From Takashimella koratensis (lineage: Eukaryota; Basidiomycota; Tremellomycetes; Trichosporonales; Tetragoniomycetaceae), in NCBI GenBank assembly GCA_003116875.1, contig BCKT01000007.1:1006836-1070835 (forward strand): a stretch of DNA of 64,000 bases, written 5' to 3'. Of this stretch, positions 44,535 through 56,457 are shown one piece after another. The notes under the pieces are model-generated. The model saw only the letters and a list, made by a program, of their open reading frames with translations. It did no database searches and had not been told where the DNA came from. Numbering within the stretch: position 1 is the first letter of the stretch; every line of letters begins with the position of its first letter. The position numbers and the translations under genes were made by a program.

Positions 44535-45412
44535 GGTGGGTGGTGAGTAAAGTGGGCGAGGGCAGAGGTATCGAGGAGTGAAGATAAGTGGTCAAGTGAC
44601 GGCGAGACGAAACGAGACGAGACGGGACTGGCAACAGTCACGACAATGACGATGACGAAGCGGTGGGTGGTGTGATGGACGGGGACCGGTAAAGCACAGC
44701 TGAGACGCAGAGGTAGACGCAGAGGTAGAGGTAGACGTGGAAGATGTGAGATTGTTTACTGTCGATGTTGAAGGGATGGGAATCGACGGGACAAGTAAGC
44801 AGATCAGCACAGGTATCTAGGTCTAGGTGTCGTCTCGGCGGCAAAGTGAGTGAGAGGAGAATTGGTTCCGATAGCTCGGTAGCACTGCACTAGTCCCGCT
44901 TACCCGGTTGGGAGCACGTGACAAGCGTGGCACCGCGCGGCCCGAGTGACGAGTGAAGCGGATCAGTGGCAGACAACTCAGACAGAGGACACAGAGGACA
45001 CGTCCGTATACACACTTCGCCCTGGTTCACCTCTCCTCGACGGCCTTGACCGCTTTCACCCTTTGCCCATCTCTTTTTACAAGGCGTGTTGCCGCCCTCA
45101 TCCTCGTCCTCGCCACCGCCCTCGCCCTGCCCCTCTCCCCGCGCTACGCCTTAACCGGCCTTGGCTTGCCGCTGTCTTCAAAAGAAGAGCATTGCAAGGA
45201 TACCTCGAGGCTTTGACCGATCTATCCTCTGTGCGCCTCGTCGGGTGATGTCCTCTATTCACACCCGGTGCGCTCGCTGACTCACCACAGACTCATTGCC
45301 CATACTCCTATACATAATCGCCTCCCCCTGTCGACGCTATCCATCGCCCTCTCCATCCCCTCCTCTACCCATTCACCACCACCGCTTTCGTTTCCCACCT
45401 TGCCAAATCGAC
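44535..45412. other. Divergent promoter region, REEP-like / proline-rich protein
   Basis: 878 bases holding both promoters. Contains a short repeat of CGCAGAGGTAGA (about 44708-44728). No gene or TATA box seen. Confidence 0.4.
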
Positions 45413-46563
45413 ATGCCCCACCCCCTCGCAATGAGCGACACCATTGACCCTCACCTCTCCAGTCTGATCATCTACCACGACCCCAACCCCCCTCCTCTCC
45501 CTTCTCTTCCCCCATTCGCCACCCACATCGAGCCGAGCGGGTACTACTACACCGCCGGCCAAGACTCCGAGTCCGGCTTGACGGTGCTCTACGATGTCCA
45601 TGCGATGGTAATCAGGACTAGCGAGGAGGTGGAGAAGTGGAGAAGAGGTGACACCAAGACCGAGCAGCCAAAGAGGGTAAGAACAAGTACCTGGTAGAAT
45701 TGGCCGGTGATCTGACAACTGACAGATTGTGCCGAGGCCGAAACGAGGATCAAGGCGTCAAGCTCTGTTCCAAAACTATCACGTCTCTCCATTGACTGCA
45801 ATCCTTACCTCTTCTACCTCGCCGACCCCTCCTTCTGTCTCTGTGACTGCTGTCACGGTACCGCACTTGGGTCGTCCGCTTCACCATCAAGAGCAGCAAG
45901 ACCTTCCCTCGCCACGGGACCTACAAGGTCACTCGCCTCCTCTCAGGCCTTACTCGCCTACTCAAGCTGGTTCCGAACCTTCACCCTTGATCTCACCGTT
46001 CTTTTTCGACCCATCGCGACCTATCCCAATCCCGATTCCGGCTCCTCGCCCTCCGCCACAACCTGACCCCTTCACCCTCCCTTACCCCCTCAATCTCCTC
46101 TCCAACCCACCTAGCATTCCCCCACCCCCGGCCCCCTCGTCCTCGGTCCCCCAGCTTGTCGCGCTTCTCCGAAACCAGTGTGACCATGTCGAAGACGAGA
46201 TAGGTCGAATCCGGCTCCAGATCAACGCACATGATGAGAAACGACGCCGGGTCGGTGTGGCAGCTTGGGTTGCGTCACAGGCAAATCAAATGGATCAAGC
46301 GGGCGGGGTGGAGAAACAAGAAGGAGAGGGCTACCCCAAGGTCAAGGTGCAGGATAAGGTGGAGGTTAGAGAGAACCGAGAGGTGGCGCTTAAGCGGAAG
46401 CTTGATGCGCTGCTCGATCGAAGAGTTGGATACGAGACGATGATCTCCAGCATTCAGGTGGGTTAGGGGTTGCGCAGCTTCCCAGTATGTGGGCAATAAG
46501 CTGACACGAGTATTGCCCTCAATCACCCAGGCAGAAAGCGTACGCGTCAAGCAAGAGCCCTGA
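45413..46563 (+). CDS. Proline-rich protein of unknown function
   Basis: Three exons: 45413-45676, 45726-46457 and 46531-46563, joined 1029 nt, 342 residues. A second in-frame ATG lies at 45431. The N-terminal 90 residues include G-Y-Y-Y-T-A-G-Q-D-S-E-S-G-L and a tail R-P-K-R-G-S-R-R-Q-A-L-F-Q-N-Y resembling a short basic motif. A long Pro/Ser region follows (residues about 100-225), then two helical segments likely to form a coiled coil (LVALLRNQCDHVEDEIGRIRLQI and VALKRKLDALLDRRVGYETMISSIQ). The last exon encodes ten residues ending V-K-Q-E-P, which fits the SUMO consensus psi-K-x-E. Product not recognised; a chromatin or transcription-associated role is only a guess from composition. Confidence 0.65.
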
Positions 46564-46849
46564 CGAAACCGAAAAAGGACACACGATAGCCACCTCCTGT
46601 ATAGGTTCCAGAATCAAGGTCGACATAGCCTCGGTCACACACGAAGCTCAGGTCATACTATTACGTCGCTATGTGCATGCAAACATGTTATAGGTCATAT
46701 CCTATCCGTTCTGAGCAAGATGTTATGTTGGGGATCTATGAGATATCGTATCGAGATGTTCGTTTTTATTTACATGGCAGAGATCGAAAGAACACTGTGA
46801 TTTAGTGCGAAGAGGTCTGTTGTGGGCCTGGAAGACGGGATCCCGAGGA

Positions 46850-48882
46850 CTAATGTATCCATTGGCCCCAGATCAACCAACCGAACAGGCTATACCATGG
46901 CTTCTCGTATGGCCATGGCGCAAATACTCCCAGCCGACACAGACCTTCAACAAAGTACCTCGCCGTAACTCCTAGCCATACCCAAGTCCAAACAAACGCC
47001 ACCGTTCGTTCAAATACTACCACCCAGGTGGTACTCCCACTTTCTCCACCTGAACTTCTACGAGCGCTTTTCTCTCGTTTCGGGCGAACCGCGACCCATA
47101 TGGACCGTACGACGGCCTCAACTACCAGCGCGATCGGCTGGACCAAGAAGAAAGGGGTGAGAACGAATACGTCCCCCCAGGTCTTGTCGTGTCCGTTCGA
47201 GATAGCGGTCAGGGTAATCACGAGTGATCCGACGTCGTGCATGAGTCCCGAGAGGAAGAAGACGATTGCAGATTTGACGAGATTGGAAGCGTACAGTATC
47301 GCCTTGGACGGTGGGCGGGGGTAAGGTCGCGCTCTCTCGTTCACATCGACCCCAACGCCAACACCGACACCGCCGTTGGTCGTTGTGGTTGTCGTAGTGG
47401 AGAGCGAAGAGGAAGACGGGGTGGAGAATGGATGAACACCGGGTAATGGATGAGCAGGTGACGACCGACCGCTGACGCTAGGTGTAGGCGCAGAGGAGGA
47501 GTGCGGGGCATTAGGAGGAGGAGCTGAACGCGGGCTGGATCCGGAATGAGGTAGGCCAAGGATGTTTTCGCCAATTCCAACCCAGCCGAGGGTATGTAGA
47601 ACCCGGCGGTTGTACTGGTTCCATGTCTGAGGAGAACGCCATCAAGGAAGACAAGATAATGTCAGCGAGGTCCATGAGTGGATTCGTTCAGTAGCCAGCA
47701 GAACCAACAACGACTCACCCTAGACCACATGTACCCCAGCCCCGGGTGTCTCCATAGGTCGAGCAAACCTCCAAACACCGGCGGCCATCCACATGGGCTC
47801 CATACCTCCCCTTCCCACCCCATGATCCCACCCAGAGCGACCATCCCCATTCCTACAGGGACATGTGTCCTCTCGATACTGAACCAAATCCTCACTGCCA
47901 CCGCGACGGAATACACAGCTCTTTGTCCCGTCGTCAACGAGTCGTACGTTTCCGCCCCAGGTCGAGCGAGGAAGAAACCCCTAGCTGGGGATAAGTCCAT
48001 ATACGATTTAGTGATATCGAGGATAGAGAATGCGAGGGCGTAGTAGATCCCCCGAGAGAGGAGGAAAGAGAGGCGAGAGGAAGTAGGTGTGAAGGGAGGG
48101 GAACGGGAAGCGGTAGGAAGGGAAGGAGCAAAGTTCCAACCGATCCCGCGCCATGACCACCATAGCGAAGTAGACCAGGAGAACTTGGAGAAGCTCCAGG
48201 GTGGGGGAACGGGCTCGGTGATGTTGTCAATGGAGGTATCAGTTGGTCGGGGGTTGATGAGAGGCGACGAGCGAGGAGGGGAAGAGGTGGGTGGGGAAGG
48301 TGATGATGCCTTGGAAGACTTGGATGAGTTCGAAAGTTTGGATGACGTGGAGGAGCCGTTGGAGACAGGGGGCGGCTGCAGAGTGATCGACCGTGTCACA
48401 GGGCGCACTCGGTAGACGTTCTCCTCGGGTGGATAGAAGACGAACAGCTCGAGCGTGCGGAGGAAGAAGTTGGCTATGGGAGTCAGCAAGGTAGCTAGCT
48501 ATCTAACAGTCCGTTGATCCGATCCTTCCTCCTACCGATCCTACTCCTTCTCCAGCATGTGACCTCTCATCGCTGGCCGGACGAGTGGAGACTCACTAAA
48601 CAGTACCGCGCTTCCCCACGTATCCTGGGGCGAGTCCTTGATGGGGACATACGCCAACCACGCCCAGGAGACACAAAAGACTGGCGCAAGGATACCGGCA
48701 CGGACGAGACGCCAGCCAGGGGTGGAAGGAGTGATGAGAGTCAAGGGGGTGAGAAAGGTGAGGAGGAAGCCCAGGAAGATGTCGAGTGGTCCCATGGGGC
48801 GTTGAGCCGGGAGTAGGGCGTGGAGGGAGGTGAGTGGTGGTAGGTTAAGGAATGGGAGGGAAGAGAGGAGTGGGAGTGACAT
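46850..48882 (-). CDS. MBOAT-type wax synthase-like acyltransferase
   Basis: Three exons on the minus strand: 48882-48597, 48473-47719 and 47626-46850, joined 1818 nt, 605 residues. Several membrane helices at each end flank an internal Ser/Pro-rich insert (about residues 380-440). Family landmarks are the segment D-L-W-R-H...M-W-S-R-T-W-N-Q-Y-N-R-R and, in the next membrane block, F-F-L-S-G-L-M-H-D with the invariant MBOAT histidine at about 477. The wax-synthase domain occurs in fungal O-acyltransferases acting on fatty alcohols, sterols or secondary metabolites at the ER; the acceptor here is unknown. In most relatives the first motif reads W-H-Q; here it is W-N-Q. Start: the ATG at 48882 begins a hydrophobic N-terminus (MSLPLLSSLPFLNL); an upstream in-frame extension is CT-rich leader. 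Confidence 0.87.
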
Positions 48883-49703
48883 GGTGTTGAGGTGGGTCAA
48901 GGGGCGGAGGTGTGCAGAATGGAGAGATGGAGAGGTGGAGAGATGAAGAGATGCACGGCGAAGACGGGGTGAGAAGGTGGTTGATGTGTCAGACAACGGG
49001 TGTCCAAATAGGTATCAGGTGTCAGGGGAAGAGACTCGCCGTTGATGTCGAGATGGTGAGCGACAAAGACATATGGATGGGAGATTGTTGATCGATGACG
49101 AGGGAGGAGGAGTAATAATGAGTAATGAGTACACAGAAGAGAAAGAGAAAGACAAGTAAAGGAGCGAGTGACCAACTGCGGACCGAGTGACAAGCAGCGT
49201 CGTCGTACGAGTTTGTCAATGACGCACCGACGCACCGCCGCAGAGCCTCAGAGCCCTCTCGGTGCTTTCGGTCTTCTCGGCCTTGGCAAGTTGAAACCGA
49301 TCAAATCGCACCGCCGGGCATCCCCGGGGACAGGGGCGATGCCGCCGGAACCACTGAAACTTGTAACTTGCACTGAATGTAGCTCAGTGTAATGCACGAC
49401 GCCAGGAGGGCGTCAAGAGCAGCTCTCACGGTCATTCACCCCCAGTTGGCCTGTCACCACGAATCGATCACAGGATACATCAAACAAACGTGTTTTTACG
49501 TGTTTCGTTTCGTTTTGGAGGTACATTGACTGAAAATATACAACCATATCCCAAACTAGAACCTGCCCAAAGACTGAGATTATACCTACGTTCACTATCG
49601 TACATGTGCGTGTATGCTGGACTGCCAATCACTATCATCATGATTCATCATGATGATCGGGATCAGAGCACCGCTCAAAGCCATCACCGTCCTGGTCCCC
49701 CGC
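48883..49703. other. Intergenic region, MBOAT gene / WC-2
   Basis: Promoter region of the MBOAT gene and 3' flank of WC-2. An imperfect palindrome CATCATGATTCATCATGATG lies at about 49636-49655. No gene supported. Confidence 0.4.
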
Positions 49704-51476
49704 CTATTTCTTCTCTTTACGGTCTTTCTTCCCCGCGTTGGTCGAGTTACGTTTCGCCCACCGCAAACCACACGCCTAAATCCATCAGCACATGAACTAA
49801 CACCAACACCAGCGACCTCCTTCCTCACCCCATCCTCTCTCCCATTACTCACATTACACAGAGTTTTCGGACCCAGTGGGCCCTTGCGCCACTCTGGACT
49901 ATCCGTCCTCCCGCAAGTTACACACACGTGCATCCCCTCTGCAGCAGCTGGCACCCCAGCACCCGAGGCGGCCGGTACCGCAAGCGAGTTGCGTTTTCGT
50001 TTCTTCTCTTTCTCCCCGCCTCCCAGCCCGCTGCTCCCCCCCGCACCAGCTGATCCCGGGTCGGCTGCACGGTCTCGAGACGCTTTGGGCTTTCTCTTCG
50101 TTGCGGGGAAGGAGGAGGAAGAAGAGGCAATGGTCGAGTCGTCCGAGTCCATCTCCGAGTCTGACTCTCCTTGGTAGGGGTTTGCCAGGTAGCCGTTTCC
50201 TCCTGAGCCACGTCAGCTTTGTGAGCCAAGTAGTGGGGAAGAAGAGGTGACGTCTGAGTTTGAGGTGGTCCTGTCTTTGTGATTGCTGACTCACCCAGAT
50301 CGTCCTCGTCATAGTCAACCTGAAGCTCCTTGAGCTCTTCCCTTAGCCGCTCATTCTCGAGTTTCAGCTCCAAGAACGTTTCCAGCCTGCGGCTCGTTAG
50401 TCTAATCCAAACACTCTAATCATCAGGCCTCTCCTTCCTCTCCTTTCCCTCACAAACCCGCATATCAATCTTTTCACACCCGCCCAGCCGACAGCCCTCA
50501 ACTCTCTCCTCTTGACCTGACTCACGATTTTTGGTCACTCTCCAACACCCCGTCGACTTTCCTACCCATGACCCAAACGGCACGACCGCGTGTATCATCG
50601 CTACTGTGCGGGACGACTGTCCCTGCACCTCCTGGGCTGAACACTGCGGGTGCGCCCTCGAGTCCCGTCGCGTGTGCTCGGAGCTCCCAAACCAGCGGCG
50701 CGGCACCGTGTGCTGCGATCCCGCTCCCGATCGAGCCAGGTGTCCGATCCGCGAGGTTGATACGCGCGTACACGGTCTGAGATTTCCCCAAGGACGCAGG
50801 AGGAGTAGATTGCGTCGGCGTCGGCGTAGGCTCGGTCATCGGTGTGGTGGTTGTGCTGGAGATAGGCGCGGGAAGGAGAAGAGAAGAGAAGAGGTTGGTC
50901 ACGGGTGACTGGTCGATAGCTGCGGAGGTGGAAGTGGAGGAGAAGGTGGAGCAAAGATACCGACTGTTAGCGTAACGAAGGCAATCATGAAGGCATCTAA
51001 GAATGCAAGGAGGTAAGACGTACCCAGGATGAGGTCGGTAAAGTCAGTCCCTTCGAGGTCGGCAGGTTTCCGACCCAACATCTCGCCCGTGGACGGTGTC
51101 GCATACACGATCTATCCCACGCCGGTCGCGATCGGTGAGTTTATTTTTTTCAACCCAAACGCCTTGACTCACCCTCCAAGACCAAGAACCTGACGCTGGG
51201 ATAGGTCGAAGGCAGAACAGTGCGGACCCAACGAGTTCTTGTAAAAGTAATTGAGGCCAGCGTTTACGTCGTGTAAACTAGATTTCACGAGTCAACATTC
51301 AAATCCAGATTGAGAAAGCTGATGACCGGGATCGAGTCCTTCGAGGCAGATACCGGCCAGCGGCGAAGATGAGGACTCACTTCAAAGGCGGATCCAGGAC
51401 CATCTTTGTCGTCGCTGATCCCGGTACTGTTACCGACCGCGTAACCCGCAGCGAGAGCGGGGTTTGCAAAGCTCAT
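49704..51476 (-). CDS. WC2: White collar 2-type blue-light regulator (PAS + GATA zinc finger)
   Basis: Seven exons on the minus strand: 51476-51381, 51277-51173, 51111-51024, 50919-50526, 50386-50295, 50202-49853 and 49775-49704, joined 1197 nt, 398 residues. [16 protein letters not shown] starts a PAS domain (about residues 33-200, including [11 protein letters not shown] and D-F-T-D-L-I-L). A helix [11 protein letters not shown] and a disordered linker follow. The GATA finger is C285-x2-C288-x18-C307-x2-C310, interrupted by an intron between N308 and A309, and is followed by a basic tail. Loop W-R-K-G-P-L-G-P-K is as in WC-2 of basidiomycetes (Bwc2/Cwc2). By family it lacks a chromophore and acts with the WC-1 photoreceptor. 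It is divergent from a STEEP1-like gene with only 214 bases between the starts. Confidence 0.93.
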
Positions 51477-51690
51477 CGAGTGAGTATACGTTGGGGTAGA
51501 GTCGTAGTGAGTAAGAGTGTGTGAGAAAAGAAGAAACGAGACGGAAAACGATGGTGATGAAATCGGGCACTGATCGAGCTCAGGGTCCAAGGTCGAAGCC
51601 CGTCACGTGATCTTTGCTCTTTTGTGAACGCAACGCTTGTTGTTCGATTTTCCTACTTGGACTCAACTTTCAACCACCACTCCAATCATC
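51477..51690. promoter_or_regulatory. Compact divergent promoter, WC-2 / STEEP1-like
   Basis: 214 bases between two divergent ATGs. Contains GATC/GAT-type sequences (for example GATGATGAAATCGGGC read on the minus strand region near 51550), the kind of site GATA factors use, so autoregulation is conceivable. No TATA box seen. Confidence 0.4.
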
Positions 51691-52890
51691 ATGCCTAAAG
51701 TCTTCTCACACACTACCGTCTCCTCATCTGAGACAGCTACCGCGACTCAATCTTCCCGCGCGATATTGAGATCGTACTACTGTCTCTGCGGGGATTTCCT
51801 TCTCGTTATACAGGGTAAACTGGATCGACTGCCGAGGCGCAAGTGAGTGGTGGGCTTGGTCTGAGACACGGGCTATGAGTCGTCTCTCGTCTCTCGTCTG
51901 TTGGGGGATTGGTGGAGGATGGGTGTATTGCCATTTGTCATTAGGTCTCCCGTTGAGTCCCGAGATTGAGGATCAGTGGTGTCGGATCTGGAATGGGATG
52001 GGCATCAAGAACCAGCGCTGACCAGTGTTCTGCTGCCCTCATCCTCCTCTTCGTCGCTTTCGTTCACCCCACCTTCCTCCTCCCCCTCCTCCTCCCCATC
52101 CTCCTCCTCCTCCTCATTACCTCTGATCAGGCGAGACGGGGCATACATCATCCGATGCGAACCCGGCCCTAATCCAGAGCAACAACCCGCTCGCAAGTTC
52201 AAACTCAACGCTAGGGAAGGGGAACGGTGTCTTATCAAAAAGTGAGTAAATGGTCAATCTATCAATCTATCACGGGGCGTTGAGTGAGGGTTGTTCATGA
52301 GACCAATCAATCGGCTTTAAACAGACTGTGGAGATTGAGCACCTTGAGCGGATCTTGGATCTCGTATGAGGTTGCACACAGAGAGAGAGAGAGAGAATGT
52401 TGCGGGTACTTGCATTTGGAAAGAGCTGACTTCTTGTGTTTTAGGCGGGACTCGGACTCGCTCGAAGTTCGACAACCATTCTCTTGTTCACGATGTAACA
52501 CCACCGGTGAGTACCCTTTCCCCCTTCTCATTATCCTTTCAATCTCTTGTCTCGTACGACGTGCTGGATCATTCTTGATTTGCGGTAGTACGGTAGCTGA
52601 CACCCAGAGCAGTCGCGTACCAGTCTATCGCAGGGCCCGCGGGGTCAGGTCCGTTCCTGTACATCTTGCAAGGATCCATGACAGAGCTGTAGGTATCTTC
52701 CGCATTCACCTTGACCTCTACTCTCGCCCACATCCACATTCACCTTTGCTCCCTCTCATTCTCGTTTCTTTTGTTTGTTGGCACCACAATACTCGGGCTG
52801 ACCATTTGTTCGCATTGTAGGCAAGGAGTCCTCCCTGACGACGCATTCGAAGGTGAAGACGCACTCCCTCCGAAGCCCGCAGAGTCATGA
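51691..52890 (+). CDS. STEEP1/CXorf56 (UPF0428) family protein
   Basis: Five exons: 51691-51842, 52131-52241, 52445-52506, 52613-52688 and 52821-52890, joined 471 nt, 156 residues. It starts M-P-K-V-F-S-H-T-T-V-S-S-S-E-T, then Y-Y-C-L-C-G-D-F-L-L-V-I, L-D-R-L-P-R-R-K-R-D-G-A-Y-I-I, K-F-K-L-N-A-R-E-G-E, L-I-K-K-R, and F-S-C-S-R-C-N-T-T-V-A-Y-Q. The paired C-x-C and C-x-x-C motifs probably bind a metal. The family is conserved from yeasts to humans; the human member promotes STING exit from the ER, but fungi lack STING, so its role here is unknown. Introns 1 and 2 (288 and 203 nt) are long for this locus. It converges on NUP82. Confidence 0.88.
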
Positions 52891-53075
52891 CAGGTCACAC
52901 TTTCAGTGCTGTCAGACCATTGTTTCATACCGTCCACCCCATACGTTGTAGACTAGACACTACCCAGACCGATAATGCATTGCATCATGACAAGCCGTTA
53001 CATCTTAGCACCGGGCATGACAACCCTTACATCTCTCTTCTGACTTCTTCCTCTTCTTCATCCTTGACCATATCC

Positions 53076-56000
53076 CTACTCTGCTGCATCTACTTTGACA
53101 CTCAGTGATTCCATCTTTCGCATCATCCTCGCCAACTCGTCCGACCTGACGTATGTCAGTATCATCTTATGATCTTTTGTTTTCCTGACTCCGACTTCAA
53201 TACAGAGACTCTTGCTCACCTTGTGCTCAGTGCCGCTTGGAGAGGACGTAATTGCCTCTGTCCATAGCTGGACGACCCCATCTCCGTCTCTGGGTCTTCT
53301 TGAGCCTTCTCAGCGAGCGGTTTCACAACTGCCAATTGTTCCTTCAACTGTAATCACGGATCAGCGACTCTTTCCCTTCCCTTGATTCCTTTTTTTCCTA
53401 TTCCATCTCCCATCCAGGTCATAACTCACCACCTGTGCGCGATGATTCAACCCTCCCACACCTTGCCCACCCCTCTTCATCCCGTTCACCCTCTGTCTCA
53501 ACCTCTCCAACTCATCAAACCATTTCCTCTCCACTTCTCCAATCTGAGGCCTGTACTCCGCCATCATTGCACTCAAAACTTTATCCAACCTCCTCCCCAT
53601 TTCCTCATGTCGGTTCGCCAACACCTCTACCCTTGCCCCACTACCTCCACTCCCTCCAGCCTCGCTCCCTGCGTCGCGGCGCAGTTGCGCGAGTCGAGTC
53701 TGGGCGTCTCGAAGCGTCTTCGCCTGCCGCTGAGCTTCAGCGACTTGAGCGTCGACTCTTCGCTCAACTGTCTCCGAAGCATGTCGAAGCGTCTCGATCC
53801 GACCTCGAACCGCCGACGCAGCCTCAGCTACTACCCGAAGGTGGGCTGGGGTAATCGCCTTCAAAGGCTGTCTGGCGTCGGGCAAGCGTCGGACTTTGTT
53901 GATGATCTCAGACGAAGACGGGTTGTGGATTGAACCTAGGATGGAATCAAAGTTGATTGGTTTGGAAAGGAGGGAATGTTCGTCTACACTGGCGGTAGGG
54001 ACCGAAGGGGAGGTTGAAGGGGCGATTGCAGGTGGGTCAGAAGATGAGGAAGGGCCGTTGGTAGATGAACCGACGCGGAAATCAAATTCGACAGAAGCGA
54101 GTTGCCCAGTCGACGCAAGAGCGAGTAGTCCGTATCCCAAGGAGATATTGCAGAACGTCACTGCACCGACGATTGATAATTGATTTGATCTGTCCCACCC
54201 AACAATATTCCGACAAGAATTATCAAGTCAGTTACCGCTCGAACCGAATGTATCGACATTCTCTCAACGACTCTACTCACGACGACGATTCGACGAGCCT
54301 AGTAATTTGACTCGTTTGCTCTGCACCGCCAGCAACCAAACCCTCGAGCACCGGTACGATCGAAACCGCGTCCACCGCGTCTCCTTGTTGCACGTAAAAC
54401 ACCCCTTCATGGATCGGGTCGGCCACCAGAACCGGCGCGTCGGCCTGAACGGCGTCGACGCCATTTCTGTTCTGCGGGTGGTCAAGAATGATCGACTCGA
54501 CCGCGGACAACACCCAAGTCGGCGGGGACGGGTCGCGAGACGAGACCCATCGTGGGTCGACCCCGTCCAGGTCGAGGAGGACGTCAACGCGCCTTGTTGC
54601 CCACGCGACAATGAGGACGGTCAGACCATCGTAGTGGATAGGGAGAAGGTCGGTCGCTGCGGCGTGCTCCTCCTCGTCGTCGTCCTCTGCAACCTCAATA
54701 GGAGCCGGGTCGAAGAGTGCCGGTCCTTGTCGAAGCACTGGACGATGAACACCAGGTGCGGGCCCGCCCGTCTCCGTCAAGTGAGGTGGATGCACCTTGA
54801 TCCTCCCATCGCCCGCCAGCCCCTCAGCCAGCGCCTCCGGCTCTTCCACTTCCTTTTCCTTTTCCTTGCCTCGGACCGACCCTCGAAGACCGTACCCTCG
54901 CGTCGGAGTGGACAACGTCGTCGGCGTTGCCGTTGACGCACTGTCCATCTTACTCTTCACTTGCCGCACCACCGCCTCCAGCCACTGGGCCTGCATCGCG
55001 ACTCTCCCCGCCTGTGCGGCGTGCTCGGCGCTCCCGTCTTGTCCTAGCTCGACGTCGGCCTCCAAGCGTCGTTGTCGAGCTGTACACCGTGCGCGGAGAG
55101 ACTGTAGATGTCGAATCGACAGCTGAGAGTGGAAGGGGAGAATCGGGGACATCGAGTAGACGTCGCCATTTGCCATGAGTACGTAGACGGTAAGCGCGGA
55201 GAAGTCGAGCGTGGAGGAAGAGGAGGCGGAGGGCTTGGAAGTGGATGCGGAGAGGTCTGAGGAAGAGGTACCCTCGGGAAAAGAGGTGGTTCCGAACGCG
55301 AAAGAGGACGCGTGTTGGGATAAAGGATCAACAGCCGTGAACCGCGACGAGGAGGGTTTCGTCTTGTTTGGTAAGAAATCGAACGATTGCGTGGGGTCAG
55401 ATGGGCGAAGAATGTCGTATTCCCTGTGATTGTGCAACAGTGTCAGCTAAGGGTGAGAAAGAAAAGGCCAGCTGAAGTTACAACGCACGAGAGTTTTCCG
55501 TCAGATGTAAGGACCCAAAGCGAGTTTCCGTTCTCGCCGAGCGGGTGCCAGAGGACTTTGGAGATGGACGCGGTTGACGAGGGGGACAGGTTGAACTCGT
55601 CAACTGCAAAGGAACTGTAGTAAAGGCGCAAATGAAGTCAGCGTTAGCTTCAATCCGTGAATGGACGAGCGAGAGAGAGGTTGGAGTAGTAGATCAAAGA
55701 CTCACCGGACGGACACATCGCCAGAGGAAGTGCCGGTTCGTGGAAGGAGGACGACACAGAGTTGTCGGTCACCTACGACCGCGAGGAGTCGGCCGCTGGG
55801 GTTAACCACGAGCTGTTTCACCTCGAACGTGATATGTGGAGCCTTGAGCGTCTGTGTAAATCGCAAGTTAGTCTGATACCTCACATATCTCACGAAACGA
55901 TTCCAACCCATATCGAAATGGGTATCTGCCTTCATGTTTCTTGACGGCAAAGACTCCAGACTTACGCGATACGACCCAACGAGACTCCCTTTAACCTCCC

Positions 56001-56268
56001 ACCCTTCACCTGATAGGCAAGTCATCCTGACTTCGTCCCCAAAAGCCACAATCAAGTCCTTATCCCTCATCGCGATCCTCTGCGAAGGCGCCTCCACCTC
56101 TGCACCGACCCCGGAGTTGTTGCTGGGAGCGATGGACGGGCGGCGGGGAGAATCGACGACTTCCCAATCATCGTCGACGGAGGAGCCGCGGGGAGGAATG
56201 AAAATTGAGTGCGAGCGGAGAGAAGAGAGGGAGAATGGGAGCGAAAAGAGTGAAGAGGAGGACGCCAT
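53076..56268 (-). CDS. NUP82: Nucleoporin Nup82/Nup88
   Basis: Seven exons on the minus strand: 56268-55966, 55851-55706, 55614-55489, 55423-54281, 54189-53430, 53347-53220 and 53145-53076, joined 2676 nt, 891 residues. The N-terminal half is beta-rich: I-T-F-E-V-K-Q-L-V-V-N-P-S-G-R-L-L-A-V-V-G, I-S-K-V-L-W-H-P-L-G-E-N-G-N-S-L-W-V-L-T-S-D-G, and a later S-L-G-Y-G-L-L-A-L-A. Propeller strands of this type with the V-L-W-H-P motif are characteristic of Nup82/Nup88. The last 250 residues form helical coiled coils (RIETLRHASETVERRVDAQVAEAQRQ..., ERKWFDELERLRQRV). By family it anchors the cytoplasmic-face export platform with Nup159 and Nsp1. The C-terminal exons were traced through two short introns and end ...K-V-D-A-A-E. 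Confidence 0.85.
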
Positions 56269-56457
56269 CGTGGGCTAGGGCTCTCACGCAGAGGTCGTGT
56301 GAATGATGAGTTAGACGGGAGCGATGGAGGTGGGGAGAATGGAGGTGAGGATGATTGACAGGTAGGATGTTGAAATTGAGATGGAGGAGGCATGTTTGCT
56401 AAAATGCATACGTAACACGACCGGGCAAAGTACTAAACTCCGGCCCCGTACAACGGC

